A DNA stretch of 42,919 nt, from NCBI GenBank assembly GCA_903861145.1, contig CAIOTH010000004.1, positions 1 to 42,919 on the forward strand. The letters are read 5' to 3'. This DNA comes from an uncultured Bacteroidota bacterium (GTDB taxonomy: Bacteria > Bacteroidota > Bacteroidia > Chitinophagales > LD1). A program made the position numbers and the translations under genes. Below the pieces are notes generated by a model. That model worked only from the letters and a program-made list of their open reading frames with translations, searched no databases and was not told where the DNA came from. Below, one piece after another: positions 24,105 to 32,972 of this stretch; positions within the stretch are counted from its first letter, which is position 1, and every line of letters starts with the position of its first letter.

Positions 24105-25280
24105 TCAAACGGTTGCCGGCGATTTGGCCAGCCAACTTTGGTAATAATGTCCCAGTTCAATTTGCGCGGCTTCGGTTGTAATTTTTACCGGGTTAAACGG
24201 ATCAATCATTACAGCTAACTCGTTAGTCGCTTTTTTACCAATGCTTCTTTCTATTGCACCCGGATGAGGGCCATGAGGAATACCTCCGGGGTGCAAAGTA
24301 ATTTGCCCCTTTTGAATATTGTTGCGGCTCATAAAATCGCCATCTACATAATACAGCAACTCGTCGCTATCAACGTTGCTGTGATGATAAGGAGCGGGAA
24401 TGGCATCAGGATGATAATCATACAAGCGGGGAACAAATGAGCATATAACAAAATTCTTACCCTGAAAAGTTTGATGTATTGGCGGTGGCATGTGAATGCG
24501 GCCGGTGATGGGTTCAAAATTGAAAATGGAGAATCCATAAGGATAACTACATCCATCCCAGCCAACTAAATCAAAAGGGTGTGTTTCGTATACATAGGGA
24601 TATATCAATCCACGCTTTTTTATTTTGATGGTAAACTCGCCCACCTCATCGTGGGTCTCCATATTTTGTGGAATTTTGAAGTCGCGCTCGCAAAACGGCG
24701 AGTGCTCTAAAAACTGTCCGTAATTATTGCGGTAGCGTGTTGGTGTCTCAACCGGTCCGAAAGATTCAACAATCAGTAAGCGGTTTTTATCATCATTAAA
24801 CTTTAACTGGTAAACAGTTCCTCTGGGTATAATTAAATAATCTCCATACTCAAAAGGAACAGTGCCATACATAGTGCGCAATTCGCCCGAGCCCAGGTGC
24901 ACAAATAGAATTTCGTCGGCATCAGCGTTCTTAAAAAAGTAGTCGGCCATACTTTTGGCAGGAGCAGCAACGCCAATGGTCATGTCGTTATTTACAAATA
25001 ATGTTTTACGGCTTTCCAGGTAATCCTCCTCTTGTGCCACATCAAAAGTCATATAACTTCGTGCCTGCAAATTGTCTTCGGTTGCAATTTCCGGCCTCAC
25101 CGAATAAGGCACGCCATGTTCCTTTACTCTTGTCGGCGGATGAAGGTGATAAGCGAGTGAAGATAAACCCGCAAATCCTTCTGTGCCAAAAAGCTCTTCA
25201 TGGTAAAGCGAGCCGTTTGGTTGGCGGAAAACTATGTGTCGTTTAGCGGGAACAAGGCCTACGCGCTGATAGAATGGCAT
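24105..25280 (-). CDS. hmgA: Homogentisate 1,2-dioxygenase
   Basis: 391 aa, shorter than the ~440-residue enzymes of animals and Pseudomonas but typical of the compact bacterial branch as I recall it. It opens the homogentisate ring to maleylacetoacetate. The cupin C-terminal half has HSNVDSDELLYYVDGDF and ITLHPGGIPHGPHPGAIE, providing the Fe(II) His/Glu/His set; FGTEGFAGLSSLAYHLHPPT is the conserved N-terminal signature. First gene of hmgA-hpd-tnaA. The next pathway enzymes (maleylacetoacetate isomerase, fumarylacetoacetase) are not in the window. Confidence 0.93.
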   Translation of the reverse strand: MPFYQRVGLVPAKRHIVFRQPNGSLYHEELFGTEGFAGLSSLAYHLHPPTRVKEHGVPYSVRPEIATEDNLQARSYMTFDVAQEEDYLESRKTLFVNNDMTIGVAAPAKSMADYFFKNADADEILFVHLGSGELRTMYGTVPFEYGDYLIIPRGTVYQLKFNDDKNRLLIVESFGPVETPTRYRNNYGQFLEHSPFCERDFKIPQNMETHDEVGEFTIKIKKRGLIYPYVYETHPFDLVGWDGCSYPYGFSIFNFEPITGRIHMPPPIHQTFQGKNFVICSFVPRLYDYHPDAIPAPYHHSNVDSDELLYYVDGDFMSRNNIQKGQITLHPGGIPHGPHPGAIERSIGKKATNELAVMIDPFNPVKITTEAAQIELGHYYQSWLAKSPATV

Positions 25281-25282
25281 GT

Positions 25283-25303
25283 TTTACATTTTAGTTATGT
25301 AAA
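25283..25303. promoter_or_regulatory. Inverted repeat before hmgA
   Basis: TTTACAT-N7-ATGTAAA with perfect 7-bp arms, ending 3 bp before the hmgA ATG on the minus strand. Its position suits an operator for the aromatic-catabolism operon. It is not a TyrR box, which has the arms the other way round. Confidence 0.35.
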
Positions 25304-25433
25304 CCTATCTATCCTCCTATCGCGTACTATTGACTTTCCTCATGTAGTTATATGATTTACTCTTGGCTATTTCGATTAAACCTCTGGCAATTACCGGTTG
25401 TTGTATTTTAAAGCTAAGAATTAATCCATAATG

Positions 25434-28160
25434 CTATTGTTTAACAAACCGGGCTATTTCCTTACCCATTTTTACAAAATAAACTCCGGAAGAAAGATTA
25501 GATACATCTAAACTTATTTGTACACGATTAGAAACATTTTCCTCATGCAATTTCTGCCCTAACATATTATATATACCAAGCGTAACGTTGCCCTCAAGTT
25601 GGTTTTGACAAATTACATACAACTGGCTATGCGCAGGATTTGGGTAAATAGAAAATATATTATTGCTGGTGATAGCACTAATTCCAAGCACCGTTATCAA
25701 AACACTTTGCGAGGTAGCACTACAACCACTGCCATCTGTAATTTGCACACTATAATTACCCGTTTGAGTTGCCGTATAATTTTGACTAGTAGCACCACTT
25801 ATAGGATTGCCATTCAGTAACCATTGATAAGTAGTTGCTGAAGTTGAAGTTAACTGATTACTGTTTTGCGATACCACCGGTGCACTTAAATTACAGGCCG
25901 TGTTAGCCGTTACCATACCATAACCAAAGGAGCTAACCCACATTTCCGAAGTATTCCAGGGATTAAAAAATACGCGCATGGGGTGGCGGAAAGGATAAGC
26001 CCCCACCTGCGTAAATGTGGGTGTTGCATTATTGATATTATTAGAATACCACAAGCCGCCGGTTTCGGTACTAAAATACATTTCGTTACCGTTGGCCGGG
26101 TTTATAGTGCATGAACTAACGCGGTACTCATTACTGATTTGTGTCCACGATACTCCTTTATTAGTTGTTTTGTATAAACCGCCATTGCCTTGCGGGTCGT
26201 TACTCCAACCGCTGTAAACACCGGCATACCAGGTGCTGTTAGTGGTATCGTTGGTATCAATAATTACATCCATGGTCCAGTATTTCATGCCGGCGTCACT
26301 TCTATCTGCCCATGTATGGCCTCCGTCATTACTATAAAACACTCCGGAAGTTTGTAGAAAGGCACTACTGCTTGATACCCTATGAGCACTGAAACTAACT
26401 ACAAGGTCACCATTTTTAAGCACGTTAATATTAAAGGCATGCCCCTGTGTTCGAGGTGGACTAGTGCATTTTACCCAGGTTGCAGAGGCACCCAAATTCA
26501 GGTTATCGGTTCTCCATATTCCCCCTTTGGTTGTATCGCTGTTAGTTACCGCAGCGTACAAACGATTGTTATTCGTAGGATCGGTAGCTAACCATATAGC
26601 CGGGCCGCCAAATGATTTGATTTGGGTAAAAGTATTACCGGTATCGGTTGAAACAAACACTGCCCCTGTTTTTGTATCGAGCGTATTATTATAAATAGTA
26701 GTAGTTTGGTAAATATCATGCCGGTTAGAAGTGCAGGCGTATATGTTGCCATTTGCTGACTGAACAATTCTGTAAACCGAATTGGCGGTTAGGCCGGGTA
26801 TAAATTTCCAGCTACTCCCTTTATCTCCACTCATCACGCCATTAATATCGCTAAATGCCGAAAACATGTGCAACGAATCCGTCCACATTACCTGCCAGCA
26901 ACTGGTATTTTCAAGGCCAATACCATGGTAATTTTTCCCTTTAGGGGTGGTAGCATTTTCTGCGTTTTGGTCGTTCGCGCTCAGGTATTGTTGTTTCCAG
27001 TTATTACCGCCATCGGTTGTAATATGCGAGCATGAATAATCGCCAAACATTACAATCCGCGAATCGTTTTTGCAAACCTCAAAACCAAACGGTGCTTCCG
27101 GAAAACTCCATTGATGGTCTCCACTTTGCCCGGCCCAACCGGTGAAAATGTTTTGATTATTGGCGGTAAGAAAAGTTTCATGCCATGTATCGCCTATACT
27201 ATCCGTACGCATCACAATCGGGCTACCGCTACTACTGCCTCCGGCTAAATACATAGTATCAATATCGTTATTAGCCATGCCAACAAAAACCGGGTAATCG
27301 GTATTAATGGTTATGCCGCTAAGTTTTGGTGTCCAGGTTCCGCTCACATCATCCATAGTATAAACGCCGGACATTTCGCCATAGTAATTATCTCCGTATG
27401 TAAAGCCCGAATAAACGCTTGTTGACGTAAGGCAGGCAAAACGAACCTTTCCGTTTTCTTTGGCACCGGCAAACGACAGAATTGATTCGCCGGTTACAAT
27501 CCCCGCCGAAGAAAGGCTATCAAAAGTAGTTCCGCCATCTGTAGAATAAAGCACACCATCGTTAGTGCCGAGATAAATATTGTTCCCATCGAAAAACGCC
27601 CCCGCAATGTGGTTACCGGCACCATTGCTCAAACAGGTATGTATTTGATGAAATGTAGTACCACCATTTTGTGAAAAATAGATAGTGCCATAGTCGGCAA
27701 TCATTACGTGCTCAGGGTTATTGTAATCTGCAATCAGCCGTAAAATGCCGCCGTTGGGCGCAGTTGGGTATGGGTTGCCACTTAGCACACCCCAGGTTTG
27801 TCCTCCATCAGTGCTTTTTAACGGCACTATTTCATCGTTTCCGTTGGGCGATAAGTAACTAACGGAATAACGAATGGTAGTGTCCGAAAATGAAACATAA
27901 GATTCGTGTCCGCCTTGTATCCGGGCAAAGTTTTGGCAAGCCCAATGCTGCCCCTGGTCGGTGCTATGAAACAGGTTGCTCATATCGCAGCCTATGTACA
28001 TTTCGTTATGATTAAACGGATTAATAGACGGGGAAAACAATGCGCCACCGCCGCCAATTCCGCGCGAATTAAAAACCGTAGGTGCCTGGGCAAAACTGCC
28101 GTTGGCGGATAAGATTGAAAAGACGATAGCGGCAAATAGAATGCGTACAGCTGCTTTCAT
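25434..28160 (-). CDS. T9SS-exported beta-propeller hydrolase-like protein (GH74-like)
   Basis: 908 aa. Signal peptide to ...SANGSFAQA. About 20-740 is a propeller of repeated sialidase/BNR-type motifs (STDQGQHWA, STDGGQTWG, STDGGTTFD, TTDGGNNWK, SNDGGHTWA, TTNKGVSWT). The opening GIGGGGALFSPSINPFNHNEMYIGCDMSNLFHS resembles the start of GH74 xyloglucanases (GGGG..., ...TD.gG.Y), with an Asp at the position of the first catalytic acid; the second acid was not located. An Ig-like module (TYQWLLNGNPISGATSQNYTA) and a type A T9SS tail (FSIYPNPAHSQLYVIC, YFVKMGKEIARFVKQ) end the protein. GH74-type activity is a guess; the export route is well supported. Confidence 0.85.
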   Translation of the reverse strand: MKAAVRILFAAIVFSILSANGSFAQAPTVFNSRGIGGGGALFSPSINPFNHNEMYIGCDMSNLFHSTDQGQHWACQNFARIQGGHESYVSFSDTTIRYSVSYLSPNGNDEIVPLKSTDGGQTWGVLSGNPYPTAPNGGILRLIADYNNPEHVMIADYGTIYFSQNGGTTFHQIHTCLSNGAGNHIAGAFFDGNNIYLGTNDGVLYSTDGGTTFDSLSSAGIVTGESILSFAGAKENGKVRFACLTSTSVYSGFTYGDNYYGEMSGVYTMDDVSGTWTPKLSGITINTDYPVFVGMANNDIDTMYLAGGSSSGSPIVMRTDSIGDTWHETFLTANNQNIFTGWAGQSGDHQWSFPEAPFGFEVCKNDSRIVMFGDYSCSHITTDGGNNWKQQYLSANDQNAENATTPKGKNYHGIGLENTSCWQVMWTDSLHMFSAFSDINGVMSGDKGSSWKFIPGLTANSVYRIVQSANGNIYACTSNRHDIYQTTTIYNNTLDTKTGAVFVSTDTGNTFTQIKSFGGPAIWLATDPTNNNRLYAAVTNSDTTKGGIWRTDNLNLGASATWVKCTSPPRTQGHAFNINVLKNGDLVVSFSAHRVSSSSAFLQTSGVFYSNDGGHTWADRSDAGMKYWTMDVIIDTNDTTNSTWYAGVYSGWSNDPQGNGGLYKTTNKGVSWTQISNEYRVSSCTINPANGNEMYFSTETGGLWYSNNINNATPTFTQVGAYPFRHPMRVFFNPWNTSEMWVSSFGYGMVTANTACNLSAPVVSQNSNQLTSTSATTYQWLLNGNPISGATSQNYTATQTGNYSVQITDGSGCSATSQSVLITVLGISAITSNNIFSIYPNPAHSQLYVICQNQLEGNVTLGIYNMLGQKLHEENVSNRVQISLDVSNLSSGVYFVKMGKEIARFVKQ

Positions 28161-28205
28161 AGCTTAAATTTTTTCTAAACTAATACATTACTTAATGAGC
28201 GTTTA

Positions 28206-30362
28206 TTATTCTCCCGTAAATCTTACGTGTTGAACGTGATGGCTCAATACCAACTCCAGGCTCTGCTCACCCGGGTGATAAACACGTTCGGCATGCTTGT
28301 ATGCCCAATCTTTGCTCAAACTCTCTTCTTTGGTTTGATGATTGACATACAGTTTCATTTGGTCGGTATAGTGTTTTGAATCAGGGTGCGTACTGGTTCC
28401 ATACGGCGAAACAGTACGGAAATGCGGACCATCCTTGGTAAAGTTGGCCAGCAAAATAAATGACTCGCCCATCCAGGCTCTTACCCGTCCTTTGCCGTAC
28501 GGCTTACCGTATTTGGCATTCCACATATCGGGGCCACCATCTGTAGGTAAATCAACATTGCCTCTTTGATGGCGTTGAAAATCTCCCAATGGTACATTCA
28601 ACGAACCAAAATCTGCCAACATCTCGGTTTTTACATTCTTAATTGCCGTTACAAAAAATTCGAACTTGGCCTTTTTATCCGTTGCAAATTGCTTTTCCTG
28701 GTCGCCGTTGGTGTGGTCATAAATGTAATACAGCACTTTGTAAACAAATGCGGCGTTCATATTATTCATGTCCCCACTCTTATCCCAAGCCTTTATAATT
28801 TTTATACAGTCCGCAATATCAGGGTGCTCTTCCTCTTTTAGTTCAACAATATCAAAGGCCTGAAACTTTTTAAAGAAAAGCGGATGCGCCGGGTAATGGC
28901 TATCGTATTTTATTTTTAGAAAATCATCCCAGCTTACTTTTGAGTATTTAGAAATGTTTTCCTGAAAACGGAGACCTCTATTGGTCATGGTTGTGTCGTG
29001 CCCTTGGGTGCAGTTAATAGATGCGCACTTCACATTGTCAGCGCTACAGGTTGCCTGGAAACAAGTATTGTTTGCATTAAATATATACCCGCAGTCAGGA
29101 TTAAGAATTTGCGGAATTGCTGTTTCAGGAAAAAACTCGGTCCATAAGGTTTTCGAAGTATTACCCGGCAGTGTTGTTGTCCAGTCATAACCATCTGCAC
29201 GTTTCGGAAAAGCACCATTACTGATAAAGAAGATTGTGTCATTCTTATCGGCATAGGTGATATTTTGATTCACTATACCCTGCATATCCAACGCATGGCG
29301 GAACTCGGTAAAGTTTTTCGCCTTATCCATTCTGTACCATTGCTCAGGCGCTTTAATAGTCATGTTTGATGCCAGGCGGATAGAGAACATCCCTTTCTTA
29401 TTTACAACGGTTGCACCGTACTTACTCCACCAAATTTTCTTGCTGGCGTTAATAATGAATTTGTGTTTATCGGGATGTTTAGCGAAGTTAACCGATAGCC
29501 TGGCTCTACCGATTTCTAATGGATACGAAACCCCATCCATCAAATAATGGTTCCTCTTTTTCGGGTCGGGTTGCAACTGAAAAATATCAATGGCATCAAA
29601 ACCATTGGTGGTGTGCGCCCAGCCCAGGTTTTCGTTCACGCCATGAAAAATAGTAATGCCCCCTGCAAAGGTAGAGCCGTACATATTCCATCCTTCTTCA
29701 CTTTGCAAATGGCATTCGTACCATGATAATGGCCCCTCCATTGGTTGATGCGAGTTAACATCCAAGTAAACATGTCCGTCTCCGGTAATTTTTGAATTCA
29801 TGGCCATCGCGTTTGAACCTCTCCCTTTTTCAACAAACGGTACTTGAGGAACATTACCGTTTACCATTTGCCCTAATGCCCCATCAACACCCGTCATAAG
29901 CGCCTGGGCCAGCATGTACCCGCCAATAAAATCTTTGGGGCCAACCGGTTCGGCTTTCTTTACCAATACTTCATCGGGATGCATTTGGGCATACTTATTA
30001 CCGGCATCTGCGGCGGCCTGAAGTAGCTTTTTAAATTCAGGCGATACGTCTTTATCATAATGCTCGTCAATTGTTTTTTGAATGCGCAATAATTGCACCG
30101 CATAATCAATTTTAGCGCCCTCCATACCCAAATGTCGTCCCAGCATTCCCTTTGCCAACATCAGGCCCCATTGCACGGTGGTGAAATCGTCTTCACATTC
30201 AGCCCATACCAGGCCATAAACACAATCGGCATCTGTTTTGCCAAAAATGTGCGGCACCCCAAAGCTATCGCGCACTATTTCAACATTGTATTTTTTATCG
30301 GTTTGAGAAAAACCGCTCGTAGAAATTGCGCATAGCGCGAAGGCAAGCAAAAATCTTTTCAT
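28206..30362 (-). CDS. Penicillin-acylase-family Ntn hydrolase
   Basis: 718 aa, periplasmic; signal peptide MKRFLLAFALCAISTSGFSQ. Family members are made as precursors and cut to an alpha and a beta chain, the beta chain starting with the nucleophilic Ser. That junction is visible here: EKGRGSNAMAMN, cleavage before S183. Further conserved pieces: VEIVRDSFGVPHI at the N-terminus, NENLGWAHTTNGFDAID, and the C-terminal RVSPYGTSTHPDSKHYTDQM region. Known substrates are penicillins, acyl-homoserine lactones and other N-acyl compounds; the specific one is not predictable. Confidence 0.9.
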   Translation of the reverse strand: MKRFLLAFALCAISTSGFSQTDKKYNVEIVRDSFGVPHIFGKTDADCVYGLVWAECEDDFTTVQWGLMLAKGMLGRHLGMEGAKIDYAVQLLRIQKTIDEHYDKDVSPEFKKLLQAAADAGNKYAQMHPDEVLVKKAEPVGPKDFIGGYMLAQALMTGVDGALGQMVNGNVPQVPFVEKGRGSNAMAMNSKITGDGHVYLDVNSHQPMEGPLSWYECHLQSEEGWNMYGSTFAGGITIFHGVNENLGWAHTTNGFDAIDIFQLQPDPKKRNHYLMDGVSYPLEIGRARLSVNFAKHPDKHKFIINASKKIWWSKYGATVVNKKGMFSIRLASNMTIKAPEQWYRMDKAKNFTEFRHALDMQGIVNQNITYADKNDTIFFISNGAFPKRADGYDWTTTLPGNTSKTLWTEFFPETAIPQILNPDCGYIFNANNTCFQATCSADNVKCASINCTQGHDTTMTNRGLRFQENISKYSKVSWDDFLKIKYDSHYPAHPLFFKKFQAFDIVELKEEEHPDIADCIKIIKAWDKSGDMNNMNAAFVYKVLYYIYDHTNGDQEKQFATDKKAKFEFFVTAIKNVKTEMLADFGSLNVPLGDFQRHQRGNVDLPTDGGPDMWNAKYGKPYGKGRVRAWMGESFILLANFTKDGPHFRTVSPYGTSTHPDSKHYTDQMKLYVNHQTKEESLSKDWAYKHAERVYHPGEQSLELVLSHHVQHVRFTGE

Positions 30363-30434
30363 TGCAAAAAAGGGATTGATTTAATTGGAATAAGCGAATC
30401 TAATAAAAAGAGAATGAGTAAAATATGAATGTCC

Positions 30435-30785
30435 TTACTTGTTGGAAGGATAGAATGATTTTGTAACTTCAATCGTACCCACAATATTATCATTAAACTC
30501 TTCAATTTCTTCAGCCGGAACCCAAAGCTCGTTGTGCATGTGGCCTCCAACATTTTGAACTTCGAATTTCTTTAGATATTCGGTTGTGACCTCAAACTTT
30601 GTAACAAAGCCAGAGCCAGACGCTGCTACGTTCCAATCTCTTGCAATTTGAATCGCGTAATCTTCATTCATTACAGGATAAAAAATTGGTTGTTCAGGCA
30701 AGCGTGGTGGAAATTTTCGCCAGCCCGACTGTTCAATTAAGGCAAGTTCCTGGGGTCCAACAGGCCTGTATAATGTAGTTGTCAT
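30435..30785 (-). CDS. ADP-ribosylation/crystallin-J1-like small protein
   Basis: 116 aa. The opening TTTLYRPVGPQELALIEQSGWRKFPPRLP, the central YPVMNEDYAIQIARDWN, and the closing HNELWVPAEEIEEFNDNIVG are as I remember for a widespread short family labelled 'ADP-ribosylation/crystallin J1' in automatic annotation. The Y-R-P...Q-x-I-F-Y-P layout recalls a minimal ADP-ribosyltransferase-like fold, but no catalytic Glu is established. No transmembrane segment. A single gene between the acylase gene and a divergent HipA-like gene. Treat function as unknown. Confidence 0.7.
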   Translation of the reverse strand: MTTTLYRPVGPQELALIEQSGWRKFPPRLPEQPIFYPVMNEDYAIQIARDWNVAASGSGFVTKFEVTTEYLKKFEVQNVGGHMHNELWVPAEEIEEFNDNIVGTIEVTKSFYPSNK

Positions 30786-30801
30786 TGTTCTGGTTTGAAA
30801 A

Positions 30802-30817
30802 TATGAAACTTTTCATA
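30802..30817. promoter_or_regulatory. Short inverted repeat in divergent promoter region
   Basis: TATGAAA-CT-TTTCATA, 7-bp arms, 17 bp before the 116-aa gene and about 100 bp before the HipA-like gene. Possible operator; short enough to arise by chance. Confidence 0.22.
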
Positions 30818-30919
30818 ATCAGCTATAAAGTAGTTAACGAAGAATTCAAAATTCATACAGCCTTAATACAAAACGTTATTTTCGTTCAACTATACTTATA
30901 AAATCCGGATTATTACAAA

Positions 30920-31717
30920 ATGAGCAATACGCAACAGCAACTCCGAACCGTAAACGTAACCCGTTACGTTATGCCTTTGCGCGAGGGCGGCTCTATGCCT
31001 GCCATTGCTGAGGCTGATGATGGTTTTTTGTATGTGCTGAAATTCAGGGGTGCCGGACAAGGTTCAAAAGCGCTAATTGCTGAATTAATTGGTGGCGAAA
31101 TTGCCCGCGCATTAGGATTACATATTCCTGAAATAGTTTTTGCAACACTGGATGAAGCCTTTGGCCGTACCGAAGGCGATGAGGAAATTCAGGATCTATT
31201 AAAAGCCAGCGTGGGCCTTAACCTGGGGCTTCATTATTTATCGGGCTCCATCACTTTTGACCCTGCGGTAACTACGCTGGACGAAAAACTAGCTTCACAA
31301 ATTGTTTGGCTTGATAGCCTATTACTTAACGTTGACCGCACCGCACGTAATACCAACATGCTTTGGTGGAATAAGGAATTGTGGTTGATTGACCATGGCG
31401 CCGCTTTATACTTTCACCACAGCTGGCAAAATTGGGAGGAAAAAGCAACCCAACCCTTCGCCAAAATTAAAGACCATGTTTTGCTCCCGAGTGCCAGCAA
31501 GTTACATGAAATTGACGCTGGCTACAGGGCTATATTAACCAAAGAGAGAATCAACAATATTGTATCCTTAATACCCGATGTTTGGTTGAGTGGCAATACA
31601 CCTTTCGCCACGGCCGATGAGCACCGGCAGGCTTATGCCCGGTTTTTAGAAACCAGGGTTGCGTATTCAGAAACCTTTGTAAAAGACGCAGAACATGCAA
31701 GAGAAGCACTTGTTTGA
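30920..31717 (+). CDS. HipA-like kinase
   Basis: 265 aa, a compact HipA-family protein. Kinase features: an N-terminal Lys in LYVLKFRG (K41), an Ala/Gly-rich helix AELIGGEIARALGL, the catalytic loop LNVDRTARNTNML (D139, N144, N146), and WLIDHGAALYF (metal-binding D158). HipA kinases phosphorylate a protein target (GltX for E. coli HipA). No HipB-type antitoxin is upstream; instead a DUF3037 gene overlaps its 3' end by 23 bp. I recall this two-gene arrangement as conserved in diverse bacteria. The target is unknown, and a toxin role should not be assumed. Confidence 0.82.
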   Translation: MSNTQQQLRTVNVTRYVMPLREGGSMPAIAEADDGFLYVLKFRGAGQGSKALIAELIGGEIARALGLHIPEIVFATLDEAFGRTEGDEEIQDLLKASVGLNLGLHYLSGSITFDPAVTTLDEKLASQIVWLDSLLLNVDRTARNTNMLWWNKELWLIDHGAALYFHHSWQNWEEKATQPFAKIKDHVLLPSASKLHEIDAGYRAILTKERINNIVSLIPDVWLSGNTPFATADEHRQAYARFLETRVAYSETFVKDAEHAREALV

Positions 31718-32081
31718 ATATGCGGTAATACGCATTGTGCCCCGCGTTGAGCGCGAAGAGTTTCTCAATGTGGGTGTGGTATTGTATTGCGCCGACCAAA
31801 AGTTTCTGCAAACCATGTTTGCGTTAAATGAAGAACGGATAAAAGCGTTTTCAAGCCATGTGAACATAGCACAGGTTGAAGCGCACCTTTGCGCATTCAG
31901 GCAGATTTGCATTGGCGATATACATGCCGGCCCAATCGGCAAACTACCTATTGCTGAACGTTTTCGCTGGCTAACGGCTGCTCGTAGCACCGTGCTTCAA
32001 ACCTCAGTAGTACATCCCGGTTTATGTACCGATGCCAACGATATGCTTGTAAAGCTCTATTCCCGCCTGGTACTCGACTAA
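31695..32081 (+). CDS. DUF3037 protein, partner of HipA-like kinase
   Basis: 128 aa. EYAVIRIVPRVEREEFLNVGVVLYC is the recognisable DUF3037 opening; it is followed by LNEERIKAF and IGKLPIAERFRWLTAARSTVLQ with the conserved central segment, and HPGLCTDANDMLVKLYSRLV at the end. Function unknown. Its start lies inside the HipA-like gene (23-bp overlap), giving tight coupling; likely a regulator or substrate of that kinase. Confidence 0.82.
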   Translation: MQEKHLFEYAVIRIVPRVEREEFLNVGVVLYCADQKFLQTMFALNEERIKAFSSHVNIAQVEAHLCAFRQICIGDIHAGPIGKLPIAERFRWLTAARSTVLQTSVVHPGLCTDANDMLVKLYSRLVLD

Positions 32082-32201
32082 ACTATCTTTCCTGAAAACG
32101 GTTCTATTTCATACCACCAACGAAGATTCTTGCCGGGGTTAACAAAAATCAGTGTATTGGGCACTTTTATTTGAGAACTTCGCAATGGGTTTCGTTGGGA
32201 A

Positions 32202-32972
32202 ATGCACAGTTTTATGGATAAGATTCCTCTTTCGGCAAATGAATACTTTTTGCAGCAGCACAACCTCTGTTGCAAATACCTACAGGCTTATGCCAAAAGA
32301 AAAAGTGCTGAAAATTTACATCAATTGCGGGTTTCGATTAAACGAGTACGGGCGCTACTAAAAATGCTGAATAAGCTGGAACGCCGTTTCGAATACCACA
32401 AAAACTTTTCCCCTTATAGAAACATTTTCAGAAAGGCGGGAGCCATCAGAGAAGAGTCTTTGCACGTTGAGAAGCTGAAAGAAGATGAAACCCATAAACC
32501 AAAGCCGACTTCAGAAAAAAACATTGATAAACTGATTGGTGAATTGGTAAAATCAATTCCGACATATCTAAAGGGTATGGTAAAAGTTCAAGCCGGCATT
32601 CTGGAGGGTTTTGATAAACTTGACCAAAAAGAAATATTACCCTATTGCAGCAAATTATTTAACCATCTTGAAAACAAATGGGGAAAATTACAGACTGAAG
32701 ATGATCTCCATGCATTCAGAAAACGGTTGAAACACTTTATTTATTGCTCGAACCTTTTAACCGAGACTGAAAAAGCCGGAGTGGCATCCGGTAAAAAATT
32801 TAAAAGCCTGGATGAGCTACAGGATATTATTGGCAAATGGCACGATAATGTTTTGCTGTTGAATAAAATTTCTAAAGAAAATTTGTCGATAGATAGTCAT
32901 TTCCTATTCGCTTTAAAGCACCAAACACACCAATTGCTTGCTAAGGCCCATAAAAAAGGAAACAAGCTTTAA
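32202..32972 (+). CDS. CHAD domain protein
   Basis: 256 aa, all-helical. CHAD proteins carry conserved histidines and basic residues and bind polyphosphate. Here the two helical repeats show HQLRVSIKRVRALLKML in the N-half, and DLHAFRKRLKHFIYCSNLL with DELQDIIGKWHDNVLLL in the C-half. ATG 32214 (MDKIPLSANEYFL) is an alternative start. No CYTH triphosphatase domain is fused. Single gene; a role at polyphosphate granules is family knowledge, not shown here. Confidence 0.8.
   Translation: MHSFMDKIPLSANEYFLQQHNLCCKYLQAYAKRKSAENLHQLRVSIKRVRALLKMLNKLERRFEYHKNFSPYRNIFRKAGAIREESLHVEKLKEDETHKPKPTSEKNIDKLIGELVKSIPTYLKGMVKVQAGILEGFDKLDQKEILPYCSKLFNHLENKWGKLQTEDDLHAFRKRLKHFIYCSNLLTETEKAGVASGKKFKSLDELQDIIGKWHDNVLLLNKISKENLSIDSHFLFALKHQTHQLLAKAHKKGNKL

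Noticed and set aside
25283-25303. TyrR box before hmgA
   Set aside because: TyrR sites read TGTAAA-N6-TTTACA; here the arms are inverted (TTTACAT-N7-ATGTAAA), and TyrR is a proteobacterial regulator.
30920-31717. Classic HipBA toxin-antitoxin system
   Set aside because: No HipB helix-turn-helix gene is upstream and the kinase is only 265 aa; the partner is DUF3037.
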